Source: Pedobacter rhizosphaerae
Lineage (GTDB): Bacteria > Bacteroidota > Bacteroidia > Sphingobacteriales > Sphingobacteriaceae
NCBI RefSeq assembly: GCF_900111155.1
Contig: NZ_FOGG01000011.1
Coordinates: forward strand, 62,001-126,000
Length of the DNA: 64,000 nt
Reading direction: 5' to 3'
Positions 54,352 through 63,879 of the stretch are shown piece after piece. A model generated the notes under the pieces. That model had not been told where the DNA came from and did not search any database. It saw only the letters and a list, made by a program, of their open reading frames with translations. Within the stretch, counting starts at the first letter, position 1. Each line of letters begins with the position of its first letter. The position numbers and the translations under genes are program-made.

Positions 54352-57300
54352 TTAACTCAACAAGCCTAGCAGTTCTTGCTTATTCATTTTTTTGAAAAGC
54401 TCTCCATCAGTTTGTATCACATCACGAACCAGGTTCTTCTTCGTTGCCTGGAGCGTCATAATCTTCTCTTCTATCGTATTTGGACAAATTAACCTGACGG
54501 CCATTACATTCTTATGCTGACCAATGCGATAGGCCCTGTCAATAGCCTGGTTTTCTACAGCAGGATTCCACCATGGATCTACCAGATAAACATAATCAGC
54601 CTCGGTTAAATTCAAACCTACACCGCCAGCTTTTAAACTAATTAAAAAAACAGGGATTTCTTCATTCTGTTGGAAAGATTCTACCACTTGTTTCCTATTC
54701 CTGGTCTGACCGGTTAAATATTCATATCTGATGTTTCTATGCTCCAATTGCTTTTTTATCAGATCTAACATGGTTACAAACTGAGAAAATATCAAGATTT
54801 TATGATTGGGGGCCTTACTTTCGATCTGTTCCAATAAAACATCTATTTTAGAAGAAGCCTGCAAATAAGATTTACCATCTGCCAAAAGGGCCGCAGAATT
54901 ACAAATCTGTCGTAATCGGGTAATTCCTTTTAGCACATGCATCGAACTTTTAGGTAATTCATCTTCGGTTTTACCCAAAATATAATCCTGAATTTCTTTC
55001 TTATTGGCCTCATAAACCTCTCGTTGCTCCTCTCCCATCTCACAGTATAATACCACTTCGGTTTTATCCGGAAGCTCTTTAGCCACCTGCTCCTTGGTTC
55101 TTCGCAAGATAAAGGGCTTGATTTTCCGCTGCAATTCAGCAGCTCTTTTACTGTCCTTAAACTGATCAATGGGTGTTGAATAGAGATCCGCAAACTGCTG
55201 CTTCGTGCCGAAAAGCCCTAAACAAGCAAACGAAAGTTGTCCATACAAATCAAATGTGTTATTTTCTATTGGCGTACCCGTCATTACGATCTTATTGCGC
55301 GATTGCAACATCCTTGCGGCCTTATACCTTTGCGATTCGGGATTCTTAATGTTCTGAGATTCATCTAAAAAGATGTAATTAAAGCGATAATCCTTTAAAA
55401 ATCTAATATCTGAAAGTAATGTACCATAAGAGGTTAAAATCACTTCATAGTGATCAAAATCATCCACCACCTTTTTTCTATCGTTACCATAAATGGTTTT
55501 GACCTGAATTGAGGGGGCAAATTTCTCTATCTCTGCTTTCCAGTTAAAAATTAGCGAAGCAGGAACTACCACTAAATTGGTGTTAAAAGAAACCTTGGTC
55601 CGTTGCGAAAGAATGAATGCCAATACCTGGATAGTTTTCCCCAAGCCCATATCATCTGCTAAACACCCGCCAAAATTGAAATCGTCAAGAAAATTAAGCC
55701 AATTGAGACCATCCTTTTGATAAGGTCTTAATTCTGCGTTTAATTCTTTCGGGACGGGAACTTCTTCAATCCAGTTGTTGTCATTGAATTTCTGTTTGTA
55801 ACTGATGATTTCATTTCTTACTTCTCCATCCAAAACAGCATCCTCATAAATCTCATCAAGCGTGGCAAAGCTAATTTTTGGTGTCAGTATTTTCTCCTCT
55901 ACAATTTCCCCCGCACTAAAATACTGTGTAAACTTAATTAACCACTCTTCCGGCAATATGCCCTGCGTTCCATCATCCAGCATTACAAACTTACTTTTGT
56001 TTCGAATAGATTTATGGAGATATTTCAACGCTACTTTCTGCTTCCCAAATTTCACCTCGGCTTTGGTTTCAAACCAATCTGTCCCGCTCAGCACCTCAAT
56101 GTTAATCTCTGCTTTGTAAGGATTTAAAGCATTATTTTTTAGCTGATTAAAGCCCAATATATGAATATCCTTCGCCCTCCAAACCTCAAAAGTTTCTAAA
56201 AACCAGTCCAATTCCAGGAACCGCTTCCGATGCAGATAAAAAGAATCATTGGTCTCTTGTTCAAAGAAGAAAGGATGTTGCTTCATGATATCAGCAATAA
56301 ACTGAAGCTCTGCCGGCTCATCCCGCTGAAGGGTAAAAACATTTCCCAGTTTATCCTGCGCCTGAATGGTCTTTTTAGAAAGCACCGGAATTTCCAGATT
56401 ACCGTATCGCATTACCGGCGTAATTAAAATAAAATCTTCAGATTCTGACAGATACAGTAACTTTTCTACTTCCAAATCAAATCCCTTTTCTTCAATTTGA
56501 CGTTTGGTAGCTGGTTTTAAGTACGAATAATCTACATGGATGCTACCTTCTAAGGGAATTAAAATCAGCTTCTGAAATTCAGCATATTTAGATTTATGAA
56601 TAATTAACCTGTTGCTTTGCTTTTTAAAGAAGCTGATCACCTTTAGAAAATCCAGGCGATCGATCAAATACAATTGATCTGCGAGTTTAACAAAATACTG
56701 ATAGCAAAGCACCAATTGGTCAAGTTCATAAGATTTTCCATCAATATTTAATCTTCCTGTAATCTCGTAAAAATCTTCCTTCTGATTAACTAAAAGTCTT
56801 AAATCAACCGTTAAGGGCTTTAAGATTATTCTTTTGATGGAAGAAGCTTGAATATGAGCAGAAACATGTGGATCATGCTGATAAACAGGGATCTGCAATG
56901 GGTTTTTAACCACAGCCCTTAAAGCGACGATTTCTGCTTCCGATTCATCGTCATTAAAGTTTTGCTGAAAGCTGGATACCCCACTAAAAAACCTTAAGTC
57001 GTCAGCCTCGTGGCTCTTAAAAATAAGATCTGTAGGATTAACGGATTGGAGTGGGTTTTTAACTTTTCCACCCTTAGTATGCTCAGCCTCAAAAATTTCT
57101 ATAACTAAATTGCTATAATACCGGTGCTGGCTTAAAACCAAAATCAATTGGTCTCCCTGGTGAGCTTTGGGGATTCTATTGGTTGCTTTGGGCAACAACA
57201 GCTCCTCCAACTGCCGCTGGGCTTCTTTATCAAATGCCTGAAGCGGAATTTTCGGTTTAACAACTAGCCGGTTATCAACGAGATGGAGATCAAAAAGTAA

Positions 57301-57729
57301 ATCCAGGTTGGCTTCATGCTCCAATCCATAACTTAATGCTTGTTTCTTTAAATGAGCTGCTCTAAGGGGCTTATCAAAAAAGATTTTTAGCTCCTGTCGC
57401 TGATGGATGTTATATAAAACCTGAGCCTGATGCTCGCATAAACGATTTTTAGGATGATTGCACCTGCATGATAACTTTAGCTCATGCTGATCCTGCTTTA
57501 CGATAACGGGAGGGAAAAAATCGCTTGAATCGGGATGATCAAAAACAGCAAAATCAATTTCAATCTGTTGGGCCTGAAGATGGTAAAAATACTTTTTACC
57601 CGTATCCACCTGATTACTCTGGTGCTTAAGAATGACAATTGCACTTAGATCTTTAAGGTTGAAATCCTTCAAGATATAATCGTATGGATGTTTTTCTTCT
57701 GCTCCGTCTTCGGCCTGATATCCCCTCAT
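54352..57729 (-). CDS. SWIM zinc-finger SNF2-family DNA-dependent ATPase
   Basis: An 1125-residue protein. A SWIM zinc finger near the N-terminus (CxC at 88-90, CxH at 98-100), a long beta-rich middle part seen in bacterial SNF2 proteins, then a SNF2 helicase core in the last 450 residues: motif I DDMGLGKTIQ, DESQ box (LDESQNIKN), TGTPIENN, LKAGGVGLNLT and DRAYRIGQ. Such proteins move along or remodel protein-DNA complexes; the bacterial role is poorly known. No restriction or defence genes stand beside it. Confidence 0.92.
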   Translation of the reverse strand: MRGYQAEDGAEEKHPYDYILKDFNLKDLSAIVILKHQSNQVDTGKKYFYHLQAQQIEIDFAVFDHPDSSDFFPPVIVKQDQHELKLSCRCNHPKNRLCEHQAQVLYNIHQRQELKIFFDKPLRAAHLKKQALSYGLEHEANLDLLFDLHLVDNRLVVKPKIPLQAFDKEAQRQLEELLLPKATNRIPKAHQGDQLILVLSQHRYYSNLVIEIFEAEHTKGGKVKNPLQSVNPTDLIFKSHEADDLRFFSGVSSFQQNFNDDESEAEIVALRAVVKNPLQIPVYQHDPHVSAHIQASSIKRIILKPLTVDLRLLVNQKEDFYEITGRLNIDGKSYELDQLVLCYQYFVKLADQLYLIDRLDFLKVISFFKKQSNRLIIHKSKYAEFQKLILIPLEGSIHVDYSYLKPATKRQIEEKGFDLEVEKLLYLSESEDFILITPVMRYGNLEIPVLSKKTIQAQDKLGNVFTLQRDEPAELQFIADIMKQHPFFFEQETNDSFYLHRKRFLELDWFLETFEVWRAKDIHILGFNQLKNNALNPYKAEINIEVLSGTDWFETKAEVKFGKQKVALKYLHKSIRNKSKFVMLDDGTQGILPEEWLIKFTQYFSAGEIVEEKILTPKISFATLDEIYEDAVLDGEVRNEIISYKQKFNDNNWIEEVPVPKELNAELRPYQKDGLNWLNFLDDFNFGGCLADDMGLGKTIQVLAFILSQRTKVSFNTNLVVVPASLIFNWKAEIEKFAPSIQVKTIYGNDRKKVVDDFDHYEVILTSYGTLLSDIRFLKDYRFNYIFLDESQNIKNPESQRYKAARMLQSRNKIVMTGTPIENNTFDLYGQLSFACLGLFGTKQQFADLYSTPIDQFKDSKRAAELQRKIKPFILRRTKEQVAKELPDKTEVVLYCEMGEEQREVYEANKKEIQDYILGKTEDELPKSSMHVLKGITRLRQICNSAALLADGKSYLQASSKIDVLLEQIESKAPNHKILIFSQFVTMLDLIKKQLEHRNIRYEYLTGQTRNRKQVVESFQQNEEIPVFLISLKAGGVGLNLTEADYVYLVDPWWNPAVENQAIDRAYRIGQHKNVMAVRLICPNTIEEKIMTLQATKKNLVRDVIQTDGELFKKMNKQELLGLLS

Positions 57730-57786
57730 GAACTCGATGTATATAAAAATTAAAATTAATAAATTATATACGTTACGCAGGTATCC

Positions 57787-58833
57787 TTAAAGAGATTTGC
57801 GTAATTTAAGGTAAAAAGGAACCTCCACTTTCTCCATCTTATTGTAAAGGATAAGTTCTGCGGCCTCCGTTCCTAATCGGTTAAAGTCAGTAGAAATGGT
57901 AGTAATTCCATCCAGTATGATGCTCTTTAATGGCGTTTCGTTATAAGAGATCACCCCAACATCCTTTCCAATTTTAAGTTTTTGCGCAATAAGCCTTTCA
58001 ATAAGCATAACCAAATCATCTTCCATCAGGTTGATGTATACTTCACCAGGATTAATCACTTCATCCTTAATGTTATGGATCACTTTATGATCAAATGCGT
58101 ACTGCTGGCAAAAACGATAGAAACCCGTTAAAATTTCGTGAGGGAAATAGCTGTTTTTAGGAAAAATAATCTTTAAGGTATTGTAGTGAGAAAGGCGATC
58201 TAAAGCCTGCTCTAATGCTGCATAAATGTCTTGAGCGAAATTCTCATATGCCGCAGCGTAATCGCCGGAAATGCCTGGCAAGAGCTTGTCTAAAATAACC
58301 AGCTTTTCCTTGGGTAAAGTATTGATGATTTCATGTGCATTCTCTCCACCTTCTAAAAAGTGGGGTATAATGACAAAGTGCGTATAATCGTTGCGCTTAC
58401 TGTTGAGCAACTTCTTAAACAAGGCAAAATCATTGTTGTAGATGTAAAAATCTATCGAAGCCTGCTCGCCAATGGCCTTGATAAAGGAATCGTATATGAT
58501 TTTTTTATGGGTACTCAACTTGTTAAAAAACAAGCAGATTTTAAGCTTGCGTGAAAAATCGGTGTTCACAATAAAGTATCCCTTACCAGGCACAGAATCT
58601 ACAACACCGAGTTTTCTTAAGTGCCGATATCCCTTTTCTGCAGTATCTCTGGAAATTTCCAGGCTAAAGCTCAACTCATTAATAGAAGGCAACAAACTAT
58701 TTTTAACCAGCTTCCCACTTTCAATAGCGGCCAAAACGGCATTGGTTAATTGCTTGTACTTAGGTGTTGAAGAAAACTCATCAACATGGATATGGGCTAT
58801 AAAATCTTCGGGCTTCAAATCAGTAATCTCCAA
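57787..58833 (-). CDS. GntR-family regulator with LacI-type sensor domain
   Basis: A 348-residue protein: GntR winged helix (about 20-90, SGKLVKNSLLPSINELSFSLEISRDTAEKGYRHL read in parts) fused to a periplasmic-binding-protein-like sensor (KLKICLFFNKLS to ISTDFNRLGTEAAELIL) like that of LacI. This GntR/Peripla_BP hybrid is frequent in Bacteroidota sugar operons. As the last gene after rhaB it probably controls rhamnose use, with rhamnose or a phosphorylated derivative as effector; that is inferred from position. Confidence 0.88.
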   Translation of the reverse strand: MEITDLKPEDFIAHIHVDEFSSTPKYKQLTNAVLAAIESGKLVKNSLLPSINELSFSLEISRDTAEKGYRHLRKLGVVDSVPGKGYFIVNTDFSRKLKICLFFNKLSTHKKIIYDSFIKAIGEQASIDFYIYNNDFALFKKLLNSKRNDYTHFVIIPHFLEGGENAHEIINTLPKEKLVILDKLLPGISGDYAAAYENFAQDIYAALEQALDRLSHYNTLKIIFPKNSYFPHEILTGFYRFCQQYAFDHKVIHNIKDEVINPGEVYINLMEDDLVMLIERLIAQKLKIGKDVGVISYNETPLKSIILDGITTISTDFNRLGTEAAELILYNKMEKVEVPFYLKLRKSL

Positions 58834-58844
58834 TGGTTAGTTTT

Positions 58845-58852
58845 CGAATATA
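58845..58852 (-). promoter_or_regulatory. possible separate promoter of the GntR-type regulator
   Basis: Minus-strand TATATTCG, one base off TAnnTTTG, 11 bp before the start codon. It would give an almost leaderless mRNA. Confidence 0.3.
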
Positions 58853-58870
58853 GCAATTTTATGTTATACG

Positions 58871-60256
58871 CTATGAAACTAAACTCCTTTGGATTGCTGA
58901 ATAATACTTTAACTGGATCATATCTGTTGGTGCCGGATTCGAATTCCAGGCATCATTAATGGCCAGTGCGGTACCGATAGCAGTTGCCTGCGATACGGAT
59001 GAGGCATAAACTTCTATGTCTGGAATAGATGTAGCTAATAGATGCATGTAAATTGCATTTTTACCGAAGCCACCATCTACAAATATCCTTTTCACCCCAG
59101 CATTTAAAATCAGTTTCAAAGAATAAATCTGTTGCTTAACCAAATCAAAAATCAATTGATGATAAGCTTCTTCTGCGGTTTGAAAAAGACTTAAATCTCG
59201 ATCTGGAAAGGCCGAATTAAGTGAGAATTCCTCCTGTGGATTTTGGTTCTCAGGGATCTTATTCGCTAATTTCAGGATCAATCCCGGATTAAACTTAAGA
59301 TGTTTAAAGAGATAAGCAGCACGGTCAAAATGTTGTGCAATGCGCTTAAGTTGCTGCTCATGCTCATAACCTGCAAAAATTCGAGAGGCCTTTACTGCTT
59401 TGCCCTTGTAATGCATGTAGCAAAGACAATCTTGCTTGAGCTCTTCTGCTGTTAAAGGTTCCTGATTAAAAGGGTTAAGACTGATACACCAGGTTCCGGT
59501 AGATAAGAGTACAAATGGGGTATTAAAATTAGCCAGATATGGGATCAATGCGGCTGAACTATCATGTAATCCAACACCTACTTCAAATTTCTGACCTTCA
59601 AAGTTAGTTTCCTGACTCGAGTCGGCAGGTGTAAACACACCAAACTTGGTGGTAATACCCTCTTCGTTTACCCAATCGTGGTATTGTTTTTTATTGAAAT
59701 CCCAAAGCTGGGTATGACAGCCAATGCTGGTAATATCGGCCACAGCTTTTCCGGTAACCAAATAACTTAAGTATTGCGGCAAGTGTAATGCCCACTTTAC
59801 CCTCTCAAATATTTCTGGCTTTTCTTTTTTTAGACGATACAACTGCATGCCCGAATTTAGTGAACCTAAAATGGGCGATGCAGTTGCCAAAGAGATCTGT
59901 TCTTCACCACCGTACTTGGCATAGAATTCTTCTTTTAACGCCTCTGGGTATTCTTTTAAATAATTGTAAAGCGGAGTTAGGGGTTTACCTGCTTCATCAA
60001 GATATACGAAACTTGCGCCATAAGTAGAAAAATTAATGGCTTTAATATCGTACTCTTTCAGTTGCATTACCTGATGCAAAGAGTCATAAACCGATGAACG
60101 TAAACTTTCAAGATTTTCACAAGGTTCTCCATCTTCATCTTTCGTTTCTACAAACCTTGCCGAACGCTCGTAAACAATACGATAGTTCTCATCTATCAGA
60201 AACAATTTTTTGTTGGTTTTCCCAACATCAAATACCGCTATTACAGGTTTTGCCAT
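58871..60256 (-). CDS. rhaB: FGGY-family carbohydrate kinase, probable L-rhamnulokinase
   Basis: A 461-residue kinase: N-terminal phosphate-1 motif (AVFDVGKTNKKLFLID), LLSTGTWCISLNPF and FVDGGFGKNAIYMHLL in the ATPase fold. FGGY kinases phosphorylate sugars. Between rhaI and the regulator, its substrate is most likely L-rhamnulose; the sequence alone would also allow fuculose or xylulose. It starts 18 bp after the rhaI stop. Confidence 0.85.
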   Translation of the reverse strand: MAKPVIAVFDVGKTNKKLFLIDENYRIVYERSARFVETKDEDGEPCENLESLRSSVYDSLHQVMQLKEYDIKAINFSTYGASFVYLDEAGKPLTPLYNYLKEYPEALKEEFYAKYGGEEQISLATASPILGSLNSGMQLYRLKKEKPEIFERVKWALHLPQYLSYLVTGKAVADITSIGCHTQLWDFNKKQYHDWVNEEGITTKFGVFTPADSSQETNFEGQKFEVGVGLHDSSAALIPYLANFNTPFVLLSTGTWCISLNPFNQEPLTAEELKQDCLCYMHYKGKAVKASRIFAGYEHEQQLKRIAQHFDRAAYLFKHLKFNPGLILKLANKIPENQNPQEEFSLNSAFPDRDLSLFQTAEEAYHQLIFDLVKQQIYSLKLILNAGVKRIFVDGGFGKNAIYMHLLATSIPDIEVYASSVSQATAIGTALAINDAWNSNPAPTDMIQLKYYSAIQRSLVS

Positions 60257-60274
60257 CTTTTCCGCTGCTGAAAT

Positions 60275-61558
60275 TTATAAGCCTGTTGCTACAGTGTTTA
60301 ATCCACGTTGTTTAACCAATGATTGTCTGCACTGCAAATCGCGATATAAGCCAATTGGCGATAATGCTGCTCCGGCTCTTAACCTGGCCTCCGCTACAAC
60401 TGCCCTTAAATCACTACGGAAAGTGTTTTGCAAAATTTCCTGTGCTGCAGCCACATCATTATTATCCTGAGCAGCTTTTAATGCTTTTCTGTCTACTAAC
60501 AATGCCTGGGCGTAGGCAATCATAATTGCTTCTACCGATTGTAATAAGTCTTCCAAAGGATCCTTAACGTTATGAGAAGCATCGATCATCCAACCCATAT
60601 CTTTCGCATGGTTCATATTTTTAGCATCCATACCTTCTACCAATTCGTTAAAAATTAAGAATAACTGGTATGGTTTAATACTTCCTGCGGTTAAATCGTC
60701 ATCGCCGTATTTAGAATCGTTGAAGTGGAAACCACCCAATTTTCCTTCCATTAACAATAGCGCAACAATTTGTTCAATGTTAGCATTTGGTAAGTGGTGA
60801 CCCAAATCAACCAATGTATAGGCTTTCTTACCTAGTTTGCTGGCATACAATAAAGATTGGCCCCAATCTCCAACAGTTGTGGAATAAAAGTTAGGCTCAA
60901 ATGCTTTATATTCTACAAAGATTTTCCAATCATCTGGTAAAGCAGCGTATATTTCGTGTAAGCTTTCTAAAGTATTTTCAAAAGCATTTCGGAAATTTAA
61001 CTGTCCGGGAAAGCAAGAACCATCGGCCAACCAAACGGTTAAAGCATCCGATCCTAAAGCTACACCGTGTTTAATCACTTCGATATTGTGTTCAATAGCT
61101 TGCTTACGTATCGCCTTATTTACATTTTGTAATGATCCAAACTTATAGCTATGTGGCGAACCTGCCTGATCCTGAAAAGTATTGGAGTTCATGGCATCAA
61201 ACTTTAAACCATAGCTGGATGCCAATGTTTTTAAAGCTGCCGCATCCTGAGGGATATCCCAGGGAATATGTAATGATATAGCACCACTTGCGGCATTTAA
61301 TGCATGAAGTAAGCCTACATCTTCAATTTTTTCTTCAATGGTACGAGGCTCACCGCCAGAAATGGCAAAACGGCCAAAACGTGTTCCGCCTGTACCTAAA
61401 GCCCAACTAGGAATAGCAATTTGGAAATCTACCAGTTTTTGAATCACACTTTCTAAATCCACGTGTGACCACTCCTCTTTCAAAAAATTTAGCTTACGCT
61501 GATGCGAAGTTAAAAGGGAATCGTTGTGTTTTTCTATTTGGTTCTGCTCAATATTCAT
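60275..61558 (-). CDS. rhaI: L-rhamnose isomerase, RhaI type
   Basis: A 427-residue TIM-barrel isomerase of the Pseudomonas-type RhaI, different from E. coli RhaA. Visible: LGTGGTRFGRFAISGGEPRT (substrate loop), ADGSCFPGQLNFR, EYKAFEPNF (metal Glu), DLGHHLPNANIEQI and FHFNDSKYGDDDL (metal Asp/His). It converts L-rhamnose to L-rhamnulose with a divalent metal. Second enzyme gene of the operon. Confidence 0.93.
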   Translation of the reverse strand: MNIEQNQIEKHNDSLLTSHQRKLNFLKEEWSHVDLESVIQKLVDFQIAIPSWALGTGGTRFGRFAISGGEPRTIEEKIEDVGLLHALNAASGAISLHIPWDIPQDAAALKTLASSYGLKFDAMNSNTFQDQAGSPHSYKFGSLQNVNKAIRKQAIEHNIEVIKHGVALGSDALTVWLADGSCFPGQLNFRNAFENTLESLHEIYAALPDDWKIFVEYKAFEPNFYSTTVGDWGQSLLYASKLGKKAYTLVDLGHHLPNANIEQIVALLLMEGKLGGFHFNDSKYGDDDLTAGSIKPYQLFLIFNELVEGMDAKNMNHAKDMGWMIDASHNVKDPLEDLLQSVEAIMIAYAQALLVDRKALKAAQDNNDVAAAQEILQNTFRSDLRAVVAEARLRAGAALSPIGLYRDLQCRQSLVKQRGLNTVATGL

Positions 61559-61674
61559 CAGGGTATGATTTGGTTAAGGTTGATAATATCGTCATTTCAA
61601 TGGAATGAAATCAGAAGCTCATGTTTTTTAACACTTTTGCTTCTATTTAACGATTGAATTGTTAAAGTCGCTTA

Positions 61675-61699
61675 AGGTCTGCGAATAAATCGCAGACCT
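61675..61699. other. perfect 10-bp hairpin between rhaEW and rhaI
   Basis: AGGTCTGCGA and its exact complement with a 5-base loop (61675-61684, 61690-61699), with only a poor T-tail. It may tune the ratio of downstream genes by mRNA processing or stability; no promoter motif is nearby. Confidence 0.55.
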
Positions 61700-61730
61700 A
61701 ATAAACAACTTACTAAAACTAAATTTAAAT

Positions 61731-63851
61731 TTATCTTACAAAGGCCATGGCTACTCCACCATCAACGTTCAATACATTTCCTGTTGATTTATTGAGTAAG
61801 CCGCCAACAAAGGCAAAACAAGCGTTGGCAATATCATCTGGCAATATAATCTGATTCAATAAGGTACGCTTCGCATAATAGGCTGGTAACTCTGCTACCG
61901 TAATACCGTAAGCCTTGGCACGGCCTTCAGCCCATCCACCAGCCCAGATATTACTATCACTGATTACTGCATCCGGGTTAACCACATTAACACGAATATT
62001 ATCTGCGCCAAGCTCAGCTGCATTTAATCTGCTCAAATGTAACTGTGCTGATTTTGCACTACCGTAACCAGCGTTGTTTGGACCACTTACCAAGGCATTT
62101 TTACTTACAATATTGATTACATCGCCACCAATACCTTGTTTTTGCATTACAGCCGTAGCCGCTTGCGTTACAAAGAACTGGCCTTTCACCAATACATCAT
62201 ATAATAAATCCCAGTCCTTTTCAGTGTGATCTCCAATGGTTTTAGAAATGGAAAGTCCTGCATTGTTTACTACAATATCAACACCACCAAAGGCCAAAGC
62301 TGCAGCTGCAAAAGCACCTTGAATATCTTCTTCGCTGGTCACATTTAAGATTGCAGTACTGTAAGCGTCTTTACCGAATTGTGATTTAAACTCTTCTCCT
62401 GCTTCCGCCAAACGCTCTGCATTCATATCGTTCAAAATAACCACACCACCTTCAGCTACAAATCTTTTTGCAATAGCTTTACCAATTCCACCGGCACTTC
62501 CAGTAATTAAAGCAATTTTACCCGTAAGTGGTTTTGGTTTAGGCATACGCTGTAACTTTGCTTCTTCTAACAACCAATACTCAATATTAAAAGCTTCCTG
62601 ATGAGGTAAAGAAGTATATTCTGAAACCGCTTCAGCACCTTTCATTACATTAATGGCATTAATATAGAATTCTGCCGCAACCCTTGCTGTTTGTTTATCT
62701 TTCGAGAAAGTAAACATACCAATACCTGGATATAAAATTACAACAGGGTTGGTATCGCGAATAGCAGGGCTGTTTGGATGCTTACAAGCTTCGTAATAAG
62801 CGGTGTACATTTCTCTGTATTCTTCAAAAGCTGGCTCCAAAGCTGCCTTTAGCGCTTTGCCATCAGATAAATCTGCATCACTAGATAAACTTAAAACCAA
62901 AGGACTGATTTTAGTTCTTAAAAAGTGATCCGGGCAGCTGGTTCCCATTGGGGCCAGGCGGCTTAAATCGTTAGAATTAATGAATTCCAATACCCTTGCA
63001 TCATCTGTAAAATGGCCAATCATGTGTTGTTTTGAAGAACATAGACCGCGCAAAACCGGTGCGATTGCTGCTGCTTGTTTTTTACGAAGATCAGCTGCTG
63101 CACTTTCGATTTTTTGTCCACCAAAAACAGGACCTTTCTTACCATAGTTCTGCTCCAAATAATCAGAACAGATTTCGATTACTTCTAAAGTATTCAAATA
63201 ACTTTCGTAGGCTGTATCACCCCAGGTAAATAAACCATGTGAACCCAACATGATACCACGAATACCTGGATTTTCATCTAAACACTTTTTCAGTTGTAAA
63301 CCCAGCTCAAATCCTGGTTTTTTCCATTCTACCCACCCAATTGTTCCATTGAACAATTCCTGAGTAATTTTCTTTCCATCCTTTGCCGCTGCAATTGCAA
63401 TAGCCGCATCTGGATGTAAGTGATCAATATGTTTGAACGGTAAAAATCCGTGTAAAGGCGTATCAATTGAAGGTGCTTTTGAGCTTAAGTCAAAAATACA
63501 ATGATTAAATAACTCAACCATTTCATCCTCATGCTCCACACCTCTGTAAATATTTTTCAGACTGCGTAAACGGTCTACATATAAGGCCGCTAAACCATTT
63601 TTCTTTAAGGTACCTAAATCACCGCCAGAACCTTTAACCCACATTACTTCGGTTTCCAATCCTGTAAGTGGGTCTTTTTCCAACAACTTACAAGAGGTAT
63701 TACCACCGCCATAATTGGTAAGGCGTAAATCGGCACCTAATAAATTTGAGCGATAAATGAGCAATGCAACTTCATCGCCGGCCAATTTTGCCGCCTCTTG
63801 CTCATCCCATAAATAACTTACATGTTTATAACTTTTTGTATCGACTGACAT
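61731..63851 (-). CDS. rhaE: bifunctional rhamnulose-1-phosphate aldolase / lactaldehyde dehydrogenase (RhaEW fusion)
   Basis: A 706-residue fusion. N-terminal class II aldolase domain (about 1-430) with zinc His residues (DTPLHGFLPFKHIDHLHPDA, LGSHGLFTW). C-terminal SDR domain (about 450-706) with TGSAGGIGKAIA, NNAGLS and the YGSAK catalytic pair. Rhamnulose-1-phosphate would be split to dihydroxyacetone phosphate and L-lactaldehyde, which the second domain would oxidise to lactate. This fusion is known from rhamnose regulons of Bacteroidetes and other phyla. Confidence 0.93.
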   Translation of the reverse strand: MSVDTKSYKHVSYLWDEQEAAKLAGDEVALLIYRSNLLGADLRLTNYGGGNTSCKLLEKDPLTGLETEVMWVKGSGGDLGTLKKNGLAALYVDRLRSLKNIYRGVEHEDEMVELFNHCIFDLSSKAPSIDTPLHGFLPFKHIDHLHPDAAIAIAAAKDGKKITQELFNGTIGWVEWKKPGFELGLQLKKCLDENPGIRGIMLGSHGLFTWGDTAYESYLNTLEVIEICSDYLEQNYGKKGPVFGGQKIESAAADLRKKQAAAIAPVLRGLCSSKQHMIGHFTDDARVLEFINSNDLSRLAPMGTSCPDHFLRTKISPLVLSLSSDADLSDGKALKAALEPAFEEYREMYTAYYEACKHPNSPAIRDTNPVVILYPGIGMFTFSKDKQTARVAAEFYINAINVMKGAEAVSEYTSLPHQEAFNIEYWLLEEAKLQRMPKPKPLTGKIALITGSAGGIGKAIAKRFVAEGGVVILNDMNAERLAEAGEEFKSQFGKDAYSTAILNVTSEEDIQGAFAAAALAFGGVDIVVNNAGLSISKTIGDHTEKDWDLLYDVLVKGQFFVTQAATAVMQKQGIGGDVINIVSKNALVSGPNNAGYGSAKSAQLHLSRLNAAELGADNIRVNVVNPDAVISDSNIWAGGWAEGRAKAYGITVAELPAYYAKRTLLNQIILPDDIANACFAFVGGLLNKSTGNVLNVDGGVAMAFVR

Positions 63852-63879
63852 ACCAGTATTTTATTTAAATTTTTAATAA